Assembly: GCA_022508265.1 (NCBI GenBank)
Contig: JAFLVP010000005.1
Span: forward strand, 1 to 64,000
Direction of reading: 5' to 3'
Source: Clostridiales bacterium
Lineage (GTDB): Bacteria; Bacillota; Clostridia; Christensenellales; Borkfalkiaceae
DNA: 64,000 nt
This document shows positions 1 through 10,039 of this stretch, piece after piece. Below the pieces are notes generated by a model, which was not told the origin of the DNA, did not search any database, and worked only from the letters and a program-made list of their open reading frames with translations. Position 1 is the first letter of the stretch; each line of letters begins with the position of its first letter. The translations under genes were made by a program, and so were the position numbers.

Positions 1-51
<51 letters not shown>

Positions 52-151
52 ATGACTGTCTTCGTTAAAGGCTTTTTTATTCTAAAAGATAAATTTAATT
101 TTGTCAACTGTTTTTGAGCTTTACAAAAATATTTTTCTATTTATATTTAAC

Positions 152-180
152 TTGCAACGCCCAAAAAACTATGCTATAAT
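152..180 (+). promoter_or_regulatory. sigma-A-type promoter TTGCAA-17-TATAAT, 6 nt before tilS ATG
   Basis: Hexamers and spacing read directly. Confidence 0.75.
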
Positions 181-186
181 TTTTCT

Positions 187-1587
187 ATGAAACCCGAACT
201 GACCGCGTTAAGAGATAAGAAGATCTGTGTTGCCGTATCCGGCGGCAGGGACTCTATGGCTCTTTTGCATTTGCTCAATGCCTGTTCGGAAGAATATGCA
301 ATTACGCTCTGTGCTTTAAATTGCGAACACGGTCTGCGCGGAGAGGCTTCCAAACGCGACAGCCTGTTCGTAAAAAGTATTTGCGAAAAATGGGGCATTC
401 CGCTTTTGACCTTTTCCGAAGATTGCAGGAAACTTTCCAAGGATAGGGGAGTGGGGGAAGAAGTTGCCGCCCGAGATTGGCGCAGAAGCTGTTACGCATT
501 GGCTGCCGAGCATTTCGGAAAAGACAATCTTGGAAGCTTTGCCATAGCGACTGCCCATCACGCGAACGACAATGCCGAAACGGTGCTTTTCAACATCGCC
601 CGCGGAAGCGGTCTTGCGGGGGCAAGCGGAATTTGCGACGGCGAAATCGATTTGCCCTCAAGCCCATCGGTTAAAGTTAAAATTGTGCGCCCACTGATTT
701 CCTGCACGCGCGACGAAATAGATGCCTATATTTTCTCCAACAATATACCGTTCGTAGAGGATGAAACCAACCTTTCGACTCAATTCACCCGCAACTATAT
801 TCGAATTAACGTAATTCCGTCGCTTGAAAAATGCGTGAGCGGGGCGGTAAACGGGATATACAGATTTTCCCGTCTTGTGCGGGATGACGAGGAATATTTC
901 GATAAACTTATTGAAGAAAAGCAGTTGATAAAAAATACACCGTTCGGCGTCGAAATTGCGCTTTGCGATGAAAAAGTCATTTTCCGCCGTGCCGCTTTAA
1001 AAGCTATTAAGCTTTTAAATTGCCAAATAAAAGATTATACTTCCGAGCATATGCAGGCGCTGTTTGATTTGCAGAATTCTGAACGCGGAAAGCGCTTTGA
1101 ATTTTGCGGATTGGTTGCGTTTAACGAGGGTAACAGAATAGGCATTTGCTTGAAGGAACAGTTAACACCCGTAGACGGCAGCGTATTGCTTAAAGATTAT
1201 ATAAACGATGAAAAAAGCATATTTTACGGCGTAAATTTGAGTGTAAAAAAGCAATTGGGGCGGGAATATGCCGCAAATAACGGCATTTTGTGCAAAAACG
1301 GCAGAGTTTTAAATCTTGACTATTCGCTTATCCCGGACAATGCCGAAATACGGTTCAGGCGCCCCGACGACAGATTCAGAAAGTTCGGGTCGGGCGAAAA
1401 AAGCTTAAACGATTTCTTTACGGATAAGAAGATTTCCGTTCGGTTAAGGGACAGAATCCCCGTCCTTGCCTGCGGAAATAACGTGCTTGCAGTTTGCGGT
1501 GTGGAGATTTCGGACGGTGTTAAAATTTCCGGAAACACGCAGGAAATTCTATGTGTTTGCGGGTATGATTTTTCAAGTAAAAACTGA
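187..1587 (+). CDS. tilS: tRNA(Ile)-lysidine synthase
   Basis: SGGRDSMALLHLL P-loop, TAHHANDNAETVLFNIARGSGLAG. Confidence 0.93.
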   Translation: MKPELTALRDKKICVAVSGGRDSMALLHLLNACSEEYAITLCALNCEHGLRGEASKRDSLFVKSICEKWGIPLLTFSEDCRKLSKDRGVGEEVAARDWRRSCYALAAEHFGKDNLGSFAIATAHHANDNAETVLFNIARGSGLAGASGICDGEIDLPSSPSVKVKIVRPLISCTRDEIDAYIFSNNIPFVEDETNLSTQFTRNYIRINVIPSLEKCVSGAVNGIYRFSRLVRDDEEYFDKLIEEKQLIKNTPFGVEIALCDEKVIFRRAALKAIKLLNCQIKDYTSEHMQALFDLQNSERGKRFEFCGLVAFNEGNRIGICLKEQLTPVDGSVLLKDYINDEKSIFYGVNLSVKKQLGREYAANNGILCKNGRVLNLDYSLIPDNAEIRFRRPDDRFRKFGSGEKSLNDFFTDKKISVRLRDRIPVLACGNNVLAVCGVEISDGVKISGNTQEILCVCGYDFSSKN

Positions 1588-1617
1588 ATTGCCCCCAACA
1601 TATATCTATTTAATGAT
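1587..1617 (-). repeat. dispersed 31-bp motif, exact core, intergenic
   Basis: atcattaaatagATATatgttGGGGGCAATT style site; ATA at -7 and exact GGGGGCAATT. Confidence 0.7.
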
Positions 1618-1645
1618 AATTTCGAATAAATTAAGGAGATAAATT

Positions 1646-1987
1646 ATGCCTTTTATAGATTGTAAATTTTCTCAGCAGCTTACCCCCGACGAAAAGGATA
1701 ATATCAAGTGCGGGTTGGGAAAGCTCGTATCCATTATGCACAAACCGGAGTGCTATCTTATGGTCGGCATAGAGGATAAATACGATTTGTACTTTGCAGG
1801 TTCGAAGCTTGAAGCAGGTGCGTATATTGCAATAAGTGCTTTCGGCAACGTCAAGCCTGCCGACTGCGAAAAAATGACCGCCGCCGTGTGCAATCTGTTA
1901 AAAGAGGAGCTGGGTATAAACGGCACTTCGGTTTACGTAACCTATCAGGGTATAGAAAACTGGGGCTATAACGGCAACAATTTTTAA
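1646..1987 (+). CDS. MIF-like tautomerase superfamily protein
   Basis: N-terminal Met-Pro, Lys-Pro, YLMVGIED, SVYVTYQGIENWGYNGNNF as in MIF; SD aaggag. Confidence 0.82.
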   Translation: MPFIDCKFSQQLTPDEKDNIKCGLGKLVSIMHKPECYLMVGIEDKYDLYFAGSKLEAGAYIAISAFGNVKPADCEKMTAAVCNLLKEELGINGTSVYVTYQGIENWGYNGNNF

Positions 1988-2022
1988 TTAACGAAATAAC
2001 AGTTATTACCGAGGAGTAAACA

Positions 2023-2562
2023 ATGCATCCCGATTGTGAAAGAATTTTGCTGACAGAGCAGCAGCTTAAAACGCGAATTAAGGAAGTGGCGGAGCTTGTA
2101 AACAAAGATTTTGCCGACAAAACGCCGATTATCGTGAGCATATTAAAAGGCAGCGTAATATTTTGTGCCGATTTAATCCGCTCTCTTACCATGCCCGTGG
2201 AGCTTGAATTTATGGTGGTTTCGTCATACGGTTCGGGTACGGTGTCTTCGGGCAAGCTCAAAATAAAAAAGGACGTTGAGCGCAATATCGACGGCAAAGA
2301 TATAATAATAGTCGAAGATATTATCGACAGCGGCTTTACGCTTGCCAATCTTAAAGCTCTGCTTTTGGAGCGCGGCGCAAAATCCGTAAAAATAGTTACC
2401 TTACTTAACAAGGTAGCGCGCCGTGAATACGACATCGTTCCAGATTACAACTGCTTTGATATCGAGGACGAGTTTGTAATCGGCTACGGTCTTGACTATA
2501 ACGAGATATACCGCTCGTTGCCCTATATAGGCATTTTAAAACGCAGCGTTTACGAAAGTTAA
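2023..2562 (+). CDS. hpt: hypoxanthine phosphoribosyltransferase
   Basis: IIIVEDIIDSGFTL PRPP motif, typical length. Confidence 0.95.
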   Translation: MHPDCERILLTEQQLKTRIKEVAELVNKDFADKTPIIVSILKGSVIFCADLIRSLTMPVELEFMVVSSYGSGTVSSGKLKIKKDVERNIDGKDIIIVEDIIDSGFTLANLKALLLERGAKSVKIVTLLNKVARREYDIVPDYNCFDIEDEFVIGYGLDYNEIYRSLPYIGILKRSVYES

Positions 2563-2573
2563 AACATTAAAAT

Positions 2574-3155
2574 ATGAAAATCAAAGTCAAATACATTGCC
2601 GCGGATATTGCGGAGTGTGCGGTATTCGTTGCGCTGATGACCGTCTGCACGCTATTCGTGCAAATCCCTTTCTATCCCGTGCCGCTCACTTTTCAAACGG
2701 TTATAAGCGTGCTTGCGGGTCTGCTTCTCGGCAAAAACAAGGGGATGGCGAGCATGGCCTGCTATTGCCTTTTGGGTCTTGTCGGCGCACCCGTTTTTTC
2801 GGGGTTCGGCGGCGGAATTTACAGCGTATTCAAGCCCACTTTCGGATATATTCTCGGGTTTATCTTTTCTGCGTTCGTTGCGGGATATATAGGGGGCAAT
2901 TGCGGAATCAAACGCAATATTACAGCAGCTCTTGCAGCATTTTCGGCAGATTATATTCTTGGCATTTCCTATTTCGCCTTAGTATGGCATTTTTGGCTGA
3001 AAATGCCCGATCTTTGGAACAATATAATTTTATATAACATACTTTATATGCCAAAAGATTTAGTGCTATGCATTCTTGCCGCCCTTCTTTCGTGTAAGGT
3101 CGCGCCGCTTATAAGACGCGGAAAGGGCAATATAAAGAAAAATATGCCGCAGTAG
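2574..3155 (+). CDS. bioY: biotin transporter BioY-family protein
   Basis: FYPVPLTFQTVISVLAGLLLG, GGGIYSVFKPTFGYILGF. Confidence 0.9.
   Translation: MKIKVKYIAADIAECAVFVALMTVCTLFVQIPFYPVPLTFQTVISVLAGLLLGKNKGMASMACYCLLGLVGAPVFSGFGGGIYSVFKPTFGYILGFIFSAFVAGYIGGNCGIKRNITAALAAFSADYILGISYFALVWHFWLKMPDLWNNIILYNILYMPKDLVLCILAALLSCKVAPLIRRGKGNIKKNMPQ
2871..2901 (+). repeat. dispersed 31-bp motif, exact core (in bioY)
   Basis: GCGTTCGTTGCGGGATATATAGGGGGCAATT. Confidence 0.85.
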
Positions 3156-3177
3156 TGAGCTGCGGCTTTAATTTTGT
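3146..3177 (+). terminator. hairpin terminator of bioY, stop codon in loop
   Basis: GCCGCAG-TAGTGAG-CTGCGGC then TTTAATTTT. Confidence 0.6.
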
Positions 3178-3200
3178 AAAAGCAGGGTCTTTATTTTTAA

Positions 3201-3229
3201 TTGCAAATGCGCGGCAAATATGTTAAAAT
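3201..3229 (+). promoter_or_regulatory. promoter TTGCAA-17-TAAAAT upstream of alr
   Basis: Hexamers and 17-bp spacing. Confidence 0.5.
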
Positions 3230-3272
3230 ACCCACATATACAATTTGAGGCGATAAAGCATATAATTTGAAT

Positions 3273-4247
3273 ATGCAAAAAACGCTTTCGTTTGTCAACT
3301 TACGCGCGATAAGACACAACGCAATGAAGGTGCGCTCGATCTTAAAAGATAAGTTCTTTTACGCCGTCGTCAAGGCCGATGCCTACGGTCACGGCATGGA
3401 GGAGACCGCCCGCTATATAGAGGACGTCGTAGACGGCTTCTGCGTAGCGATTGTTGACGAGGGAATTGCCCTCAGAGTTGCGGGAATTACCAAGCCCGTG
3501 CTCGTGTTTGCGCCTCCGCTTGATTCAAGCGACGTGGACCGTGCAAATTTCTATTCGCTGACGCTTACCGTAAACAGTGTGCAAACGGCGCGGCTTATCG
3601 GCAATTCGAAGTGCCATATAAAAGTCAATACGGGCATGAACAGACTTGGCGTCCCCATAAGCGATTTGCATGGTGTTCTGGATATTTTAGACGCCGACCA
3701 AATCGAGGGCGTTTACTCGCATATGTACGCCCCGCACGACGCGGCTTCGAGCATAAAACAGTTCTCGCTTTTCGAACGCGCGGTAGAGCTTGTTCGAGCA
3801 AAACGAAGGAATGTATGCGCGCATTTTTCGGCAAGCGGCGGCATTTTACGAGGCGGAAAATACCTTAAATACGGTGTGCGGTGCGGAATTTTGCTGTACG
3901 GCTATGCTCCGCAGGGGTTTAAGCGAACGGGCTTCGTGTCGGCGCTCTCTGTGTATGCAAAAAGGATGCAAACAACCCGCTTTATCGGCGGCGGAGTGGG
4001 CTATAGCCCTGCCGATAGAAATTATAAGACGCTTACGACTTTCAGGCTTGGCTATGCGGACGGGTTTTTCAGAAACGTTCCGCTCGGCGAAAAAAATCTA
4101 TGCATGGACGCCTATATCCGTGAGGACGGCGGCGAGCTTACGTGCGTTATGAACAACGCCGACGAGTATGCAAGGCGGTGCGGCACGATTTCGTACGAGG
4201 TGCTTACCAAAATAACCCAACGTTCCGAAAGAGTTTATATAAGATGA
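3273..4247 (+). CDS. alr: alanine racemase
   Basis: AVVKADAYGHG PLP-lysine motif, VNTGMNRLG, LGYADGF. Confidence 0.93.
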   Translation: MQKTLSFVNLRAIRHNAMKVRSILKDKFFYAVVKADAYGHGMEETARYIEDVVDGFCVAIVDEGIALRVAGITKPVLVFAPPLDSSDVDRANFYSLTLTVNSVQTARLIGNSKCHIKVNTGMNRLGVPISDLHGVLDILDADQIEGVYSHMYAPHDAASSIKQFSLFERAVELVRAKRRNVCAHFSASGGILRGGKYLKYGVRCGILLYGYAPQGFKRTGFVSALSVYAKRMQTTRFIGGGVGYSPADRNYKTLTTFRLGYADGFFRNVPLGEKNLCMDAYIREDGGELTCVMNNADEYARRCGTISYEVLTKITQRSERVYIR

Positions 4248-4777
4248 AAAAACAGGAAATAAGATACAAATTAAAGATAAAACGCCGATATTTTCAGGGT
4301 GTCAGACGCGATTTCTGCGACGACGTAATTGCAGAAAATTTTATGGCTGCATACGGGCATTTTGACAGCTTTTTACTGTACAGCGCAATAGGCGACGAGG
4401 CCAAGACCTCCATTATCGCAGAAAAGCTTTTAAAGCTTGGTAAATCAGTGTTTTTCCCGCGGGTAGAGGGCGAAAATATCGTCCCCGTGCTCTGCGGACA
4501 GATGAAAAAAGGTGCGTTCGGGATTTTGGAGCCCGTCGGACAAGCGTATACCGACAAGATAGACGTAACGGTCGTTCCGTTGCTCGCCGTAAACGAAAGA
4601 GGCTTTCGCGTGGGTTACGGCAAGGGCTTTTACGACAGATATTTAAAAACTGCTCAAACAAAGTCGGTAGGTCTCGGATATTCCTTCCAGCTTGACGAGT
4701 TTGAAGAAGACGAGTGGGACGAGCCTCTCGACGAATTTATATGTGAAAAGGGGGTCTTTAAATTTGGAAGAGAATAA
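4244..4777 (+). CDS. 5-formyltetrahydrofolate cyclo-ligase
   Basis: VVPLLAVNERGFRVGYGKGFYDRYL; ATGA overlap with alr fixes the start. Confidence 0.92.
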   Translation: MKKQEIRYKLKIKRRYFQGVRRDFCDDVIAENFMAAYGHFDSFLLYSAIGDEAKTSIIAEKLLKLGKSVFFPRVEGENIVPVLCGQMKKGAFGILEPVGQAYTDKIDVTVVPLLAVNERGFRVGYGKGFYDRYLKTAQTKSVGLGYSFQLDEFEEDEWDEPLDEFICEKGVFKFGRE

Positions 4778-5357
4778 AGGTAAAAAAATAAGACTCGAGC
4801 TTGTAGACTTGCTCTCCGGTGCGGCATTTCCGCTGATGCTTATGATTATTTTAAGCGCTTCGATTATAGGCTTCGCAACGTCGGATGACATAATTATGGA
4901 TATAATAATTCTTGTTGTCGGGGAGCTTCTGTTTATCGCAGTACTCATGATTTTCGGCAGACAGAACGGCGTATACGCGTACAGAAAGTCCGTTCAGCAG
5001 CTCAAAAAAAGAGAAATAGGCACAAGCGATATAAAAGCGCTGCTGGGCGTCGGGGAATACAACATCTACAAGGGCTTTTTAATAGGCTTTATTGCGTGTA
5101 TCCCATTTATAATTTTTCAGATAATCAACTGTATCTTTCCAAACACATTCTGCGAATTCCTGCTCATATACGCCTTCGGTTGGGCATATTTGCCGTTGAG
5201 CTATATTCACGCATCCGAGTGGCTGAACCTTTTGTGGGTAATTCCGGCACTGTGTGTGCACGCCCTCGCCTATTTTATCGGCGGGAAAATCGAAAAGAAG
5301 AAGCAGGACGACATGGCGGCACGGCAAAATGTCAAGGATAAAAAGAAGAAAGCATGA
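4764..5357 (+). CDS. integral membrane protein of unknown function (probable TTG start)
   Basis: Multiple hydrophobic segments; GGGGG SD before TTG; overlaps neighbours. Confidence 0.7.
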   Translation: MEENKGKKIRLELVDLLSGAAFPLMLMIILSASIIGFATSDDIIMDIIILVVGELLFIAVLMIFGRQNGVYAYRKSVQQLKKREIGTSDIKALLGVGEYNIYKGFLIGFIACIPFIIFQIINCIFPNTFCEFLLIYAFGWAYLPLSYIHASEWLNLLWVIPALCVHALAYFIGGKIEKKKQDDMAARQNVKDKKKKA

Positions 5358-5890
5358 GAATAATCAGCGGTAAATACAGGGGCTTGAAGCTTTGCGAATT
5401 TGAAGGAAGGGATATACGTCCCACCGCGGACAGAGTGAAGGAAAGTCTTTTCAATATTCTTGCGGACAAGGTTATCGGCGCAACCGTTTTGGACCTGTTT
5501 TGCGGAAGCGGCTCTCTCGGGCTCGAGTGCCTCTCGCGAGGGGCTCAATTTGTCTGCTTTAACGACAATTCCCCCCCGAGTATAGCCGTTTTAACGAAGA
5601 ATTTGAAAAAAATTTCAGGCGAGAAAAACTACTCCGTTTTAAGACTGGATTACGCTCAATGCCTTGCAAATTCGTTAAATAAATACGACCTTGTTTTTAT
5701 AGATCCGCCCTACGGCTCGGATGCGGGGATTGCCTCCCTGAACGCTATAGGAAAGGGAAAAATTTTAAACGAAAACGGCGTTGTAATTTTCGAACGCGAC
5801 AGAAAATTCGAAGGGAAGATAGAGGGCTTGACGGTGTTTGACGAGCGCAAGTACGGCAAGACCTATCTGACATTTTTTAAGGGAGAATAG
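5354..5890 (+). CDS. rsmD: 16S rRNA (guanine(966)-N(2))-methyltransferase
   Basis: MRIISGKYRGLKL, VLDLFCGSGSLGLECLSRGA, FIDPPYG. Confidence 0.95.
   Translation: MRIISGKYRGLKLCEFEGRDIRPTADRVKESLFNILADKVIGATVLDLFCGSGSLGLECLSRGAQFVCFNDNSPPSIAVLTKNLKKISGEKNYSVLRLDYAQCLANSLNKYDLVFIDPPYGSDAGIASLNAIGKGKILNENGVVIFERDRKFEGKIEGLTVFDERKYGKTYLTFFKGE
5567..5597 (-). repeat. dispersed 31-bp motif, 1 core mismatch (in rsmD, antisense)
   Basis: TCGTTAAAACGGCTATACTCGGGGGGGAATT. Confidence 0.7.
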
Positions 5891-6379
5891 ATGCGTAAAT
5901 GTGTGTATGCGGGTTCGTTTGACCCGCCGACTTCGGGGCATAAGGATATTATAGATAAATGCCTTAAAATCTTCGACGAAGTAGTCGTTGCAGTAATGGT
6001 AAATCCCAATAAAACTTCATATCTGACTTCGGAAGAGAGGGAATTTCTCCTTAACAAGCTGTATAAGAGCGAAAATCGTATAAGGGTTGTAACCTTCAGC
6101 GGTGCGGCGGTTGACTTGTTGAATAAGGAAAATACCCCGTTTTACGTGCGCGGAGTCCGAAACACGGTGGACTTCGAGTACGAAAACGCAGATATGTTTG
6201 CAAGTAAGAAGTTAAAAGAGGATATGATTACCATCTATATCCCTGCCGAACAGGACAATTTGCATATAAGCTCGACCCTCGTCCGTTCGTCGGTTAAGTT
6301 CAAAAAGGACTGTTCGCAGCTTATTCCAAAAGAAATTTATGAAGATTTTTTAAAATTTACGGAGAATAGAGATGTTTGA
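5891..6379 (+). CDS. coaD: phosphopantetheine adenylyltransferase
   Basis: YAGSFDPPTSGHKDII, ISSTLVR. Confidence 0.96.
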   Translation: MRKCVYAGSFDPPTSGHKDIIDKCLKIFDEVVVAVMVNPNKTSYLTSEEREFLLNKLYKSENRIRVVTFSGAAVDLLNKENTPFYVRGVRNTVDFEYENADMFASKKLKEDMITIYIPAEQDNLHISSTLVRSSVKFKKDCSQLIPKEIYEDFLKFTENRDV

Positions 6380-7394
6380 AAGGCAAATCAGGATACCCGA
6401 TCCCGAAGAAATATTGAAAGCAGTGCCCATGTCCGAAGAGTTGCGCAAGATAAAAGAGGCTCGCGACGTACTCGTTTCGGACGTAATCACGGGAAAGAGC
6501 GATAAGCTCATCCTTATCGTAGGGCCCTGTTCCGCGCATGAGGAAAAACCTGTTCTCGACTACATTGAACGGCTTGGCAAGCTAAACGAAAGGGTCAAGG
6601 ACAGAATAGTTATAATTCCAAGGCTGTACACCAACAAGCCCAGAACGTTGGGCGTAGGATATAAGGGTATGTTTTCACAGCCGGACCCCACCAAATCGGA
6701 GGATATTTTAAACGGTATTTACACTATACGCCGTCTCAATATTAAGGCGATAGAAATAAGCGGACTTTCGGCGGCGGACGAGATGCTCTATCCCACAAAT
6801 ATTCATTACGTCGAGGACTTGCTCACTTATATTGCCGTCGGTGCCCGTTCGTGCGAAAATCAGCTTCATAGATTAGTTGCCAGCGGAATAGACGTTTCCG
6901 TCGGCGTGAAGAACCCTATGAGCGGTTCGGTTATTGCAATGCTCAACTCCGTCTATGCGGCGCAGAGCGGACAGGTTTTCAAGCTCAACGGCTGGCAGGT
7001 TAAAACTAACGGCAACCCGCTCGCCCACTGCATTTTACGCGGTGCGGTAGACGGTTACGGCAACGATATTCCCAACTTCCACTACGAAACGGTCATGCAT
7101 GTGGCGGAGGGTTACGCAGAATCGGGACTTAAAAATCCAGCAATAATAATCGATGCCAACCACTCCAACAGTGCGAAAAAATTCAAGCAGCAAATCCGTA
7201 TCTGTGAAGAAGTTATGCAAAACAGGCTGTACGATAGGGACTTCAAAAAAATCGTAAAGGGCTTTATGGTGGAGAGCTTTATCGAAGAGGGCAACCAGAA
7301 AGATGACAGCGTCTACGGCAAATCGATAACCGACCCTTGCCTTGGCTGGAAGGACACCGAGCGTTTAATACTCGACATAGCGGAGAAAGCGTAA
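6372..7394 (+). CDS. 3-deoxy-7-phosphoheptulonate synthase (class I DAHP synthase)
   Basis: VGPCSAHEEKPVLDY, PRTLGVGYKGMFSQPDP, DANHSNSAKKFKQQ. Confidence 0.96.
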   Translation: MFERQIRIPDPEEILKAVPMSEELRKIKEARDVLVSDVITGKSDKLILIVGPCSAHEEKPVLDYIERLGKLNERVKDRIVIIPRLYTNKPRTLGVGYKGMFSQPDPTKSEDILNGIYTIRRLNIKAIEISGLSAADEMLYPTNIHYVEDLLTYIAVGARSCENQLHRLVASGIDVSVGVKNPMSGSVIAMLNSVYAAQSGQVFKLNGWQVKTNGNPLAHCILRGAVDGYGNDIPNFHYETVMHVAEGYAESGLKNPAIIIDANHSNSAKKFKQQIRICEEVMQNRLYDRDFKKIVKGFMVESFIEEGNQKDDSVYGKSITDPCLGWKDTERLILDIAEKA

Positions 7395-7395
7395 A

Positions 7396-8196
7396 ATGGA
7401 TAAAGTAGCATATTTGGGCCCCGACGGAAGCTACAGCGGAATAGCCGCCGAAAAATTCCGTCCGCAGGCAGAATATTTAGGATACACTTCATTTGACCTC
7501 GTAATTAAGGCGCTTTTGGAGGGGGAGTGCAATCTTGCCGTGCTGCCGATAGAAAACAGCTTAAACGGCGGGGTCAATCAGAATATAGATTTGTTGCAGT
7601 ACACCGACGGGCTCATTGCGTTTGAAGATCTTTCGGTTGAAATCGACCACCGCCTTGCAATCCGTTCGGGCGCGGATATGGCTAAAATAACACGTATTTT
7701 CTCGCATAGGCAGGCGCTTGAACAGTGCGGGCAATATCTTGCAAAAAACTTTCCCCACGCCCGGCTTATGGGCGCGCCCTCTACCGCCGCAGGACTTGAT
7801 ATGATTGAATACGACACCGACGCATGCATAGTCGGGGCGCACACCAAGAGGGAGGGAATTACCATTTCGCCCTACAATATAGCCGACGAAAAGTCAAACC
7901 GTACACACTTTCTTCTCATAAAAAAAGGAGGGGTTGAAGACTGCAAACCCTCTAAAAAAATGTATTTTTCGGCAACCTGCCCCCACAAACCGGGCGAGCT
8001 TTTGAACATGCTTTCAATCATATCGACCGGCGGGCTGAATATGTCTAAAATAGAATCCCGTCCCGTAAAGGACAAACCCGGCGAATACAGATTTTTTATA
8101 GAAATTGACGGGAACTGTTTTTCCGAAAGAGTAAAATCGGTACTCAAAAAGGTTGAAAACGCCTCAAGTTCGTTTAAAATTCTCGGCGCATATTAA
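7396..8196 (+). CDS. pheA: prephenate dehydratase
   Basis: AYLGPDGSYSGIAA, VLPIENSLNGGV, C-terminal ACT-like ESRPVKDKPGEYRFFIEIDG. Confidence 0.95.
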   Translation: MDKVAYLGPDGSYSGIAAEKFRPQAEYLGYTSFDLVIKALLEGECNLAVLPIENSLNGGVNQNIDLLQYTDGLIAFEDLSVEIDHRLAIRSGADMAKITRIFSHRQALEQCGQYLAKNFPHARLMGAPSTAAGLDMIEYDTDACIVGAHTKREGITISPYNIADEKSNRTHFLLIKKGGVEDCKPSKKMYFSATCPHKPGELLNMLSIISTGGLNMSKIESRPVKDKPGEYRFFIEIDGNCFSERVKSVLKKVENASSSFKILGAY

Positions 8197-8220
8197 AACG
8201 TTTTTTAAGATTTATTTTTT

Positions 8221-8251
8221 AATTGCCCCCGTAATATGCCTTAAATAACGC
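8221..8251 (-). repeat. dispersed 31-bp motif, exact core, intergenic
   Basis: GCGTTATTTAAGGCATATTACGGGGGCAATT. Confidence 0.9.
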
Positions 8252-8257
8252 GTTTTT

Positions 8258-9208
8258 TCAAAAAAAATTCAACAGTAGTAAAAGTACAAAACATAGGACG
8301 GCTTGCAGAGCTTTCACGCCTATAAATTTCAAGGGCTTAACGCCTATACCAACGAGATAGCAAAGCTGTTGGCAAAGTATCGAAACTCCGCCGAAGGTAA
8401 TTAAAAATCCCGCAAGCGGAACGGAAAGGTAGCTTTGGCATAATGAAAGTGCGCTGCAACCAGAAGTGGCTTCAATAAGCCCCGTGCACACTGCTTCCGA
8501 AGTCTGTTCGTCACAAAAAAGATTAAATAGCAGTTGTACGGGGTATAATAATTTAAAGTCGGCAACAAACCTTGAAAGAACGTAGAAAAAGGCTATAAAC
8601 CCGCCCGCGACCGCAACGGAAATTACCGCGCCGTAAAAAACGTCGTACAGGACGTTGCCCTTATAGGGCTTTCTTTCAGCCGAAGACGGCGCACTTTTTT
8701 TCGAGACTACGGATATTATTATAGCAACGACCAAAATCGACAATATGTGTGCGGCAAGAATTTTTAAGCCCACGCCCTTATTTTTGAACATCTTAACCCC
8801 TACGCTCCCCAAAATAAAGAGGGGCCCGGACGAGGAGCAGAGATAGGCAAGCTTGGGCGTGTCCCGTCTTTCAATCAGCCCGCCCGAGTAAAATTCGCTC
8901 ACAATCCTGCTTCCCGCGGGGTATCCCGAGCATACGCTCATAAGAAAGCACGCACCGGCGCTTGGAGGCAGCTTTACTTTTTGCATAACCCCTTTAAGCG
9001 GGAGCGAAGCCTTGTCCGCCATACCCGTTTTTGTGAATATCAAAGTTATTATCATAAACGGGAACAGTGAGGGCAGCACGCATTGTGCCCACATTGCAAA
9101 GCCCTGAAAGCAGCAGTTAATATATCTTTCGGGGAAAATTATTATTGCCGCTCCGAAGCACAAAAGCATAATACAAAGCACTAAATAAGGTACGCGAGAT
9201 TTAACCAT
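8258..9208 (-). CDS. YlbJ-like / nucleoside-recognition membrane protein
   Basis: VLPSLFPFMII, SGYPAGSRIVSEFY. Confidence 0.8.
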   Translation of the reverse strand: MVKSRVPYLVLCIMLLCFGAAIIIFPERYINCCFQGFAMWAQCVLPSLFPFMIITLIFTKTGMADKASLPLKGVMQKVKLPPSAGACFLMSVCSGYPAGSRIVSEFYSGGLIERRDTPKLAYLCSSSGPLFILGSVGVKMFKNKGVGLKILAAHILSILVVAIIISVVSKKSAPSSAERKPYKGNVLYDVFYGAVISVAVAGGFIAFFYVLSRFVADFKLLYPVQLLFNLFCDEQTSEAVCTGLIEATSGCSALSLCQSYLSVPLAGFLITFGGVSILCQQLCYLVGIGVKPLKFIGVKALQAVLCFVLLLLLNFF

Positions 9209-9242
9209 TACATAATAAAATTATTTTTGTAGGGGTAAATTT

Positions 9243-10037
9243 ATGAGTAAGACTTTGGGGCTTGCACTCGGAAGCGGCGGCTCGCGCGGAGTTGCCCATG
9301 CCGGCTTTTTAATGGCTTTGGAAGAGGAGGGGATAGTTCCCGACTATATTGCGGGCTGTTCAATGGGAGCAGTAATTGGCAGTTGCTATGCAAAGGGCAT
9401 GACTGCCACAGAGATTAAAGAGGCTGTTCTCGGCATAAAAATGCGGGATATCGTGGACGTGAGCGTTACGGCAATTTCAAAGATGTCCATTTTGCGCAGT
9501 AAAAAAATGCGTGATTTGCTCGTTGAATACCTTGGAGACACCAACCTTGAAAATATGAAAATTCCATTCAGGTGCGTAGCAACCGATTTAATGTCGGGCA
9601 AACTTCACACCTTTAAAAGGGGAAGCGCCGTAAAGGCGGTGCAGGCTTCGAGTACGATACCCACGATTTTCCGTCCCGTCAAATCGGGTTCGGGGCTGTA
9701 TATCGACGGCGGATGTCTTTGCCGTGTTCCCGTAAAAACCGTAAAGGAAATGGGTGCGGACGTCGTAGTGGCAATTGATGCGCTTAAGAACGCCGCCGAG
9801 CCTATTGACGGGGTTCACAATATAGTGTCTATGGCGCTTCGGGTTTTCGATATTATGGACACCCACCAGACAAAACAGCGTAGGGAGCTTGAAAAGGGGC
9901 TGTGCGACCTTTGGCTGGAACCCGAAATAAAGGATATGAATCAGTACGTAATAAAGCACCTTGACAGGGCGTTTAAGGCGGGTTACAAGCTCGGCAAAGA
10001 AAATATTGAAAATATTAAAAAACTCATCGAGAGCTAA
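9243..10037 (+). CDS. patatin-like phospholipase family protein
   Basis: LALGSGGSRGVAHAG, GCSMGAVIG lipase motif, DGG. Confidence 0.93.
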   Translation: MSKTLGLALGSGGSRGVAHAGFLMALEEEGIVPDYIAGCSMGAVIGSCYAKGMTATEIKEAVLGIKMRDIVDVSVTAISKMSILRSKKMRDLLVEYLGDTNLENMKIPFRCVATDLMSGKLHTFKRGSAVKAVQASSTIPTIFRPVKSGSGLYIDGGCLCRVPVKTVKEMGADVVVAIDALKNAAEPIDGVHNIVSMALRVFDIMDTHQTKQRRELEKGLCDLWLEPEIKDMNQYVIKHLDRAFKAGYKLGKENIENIKKLIES

Positions 10038-10039
10038 CT

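Noticed and set aside
1851-2435. 194-aa minus-strand ORF opposite hpt
   Set aside because: Antisense shadow of a conserved HPRT gene.
8258-9208. Leaderless layout for the YlbJ-like gene (reverse strand TATTAT before ATG)
   Set aside because: Only 3 nt between hexamer and ATG and no convincing -35.
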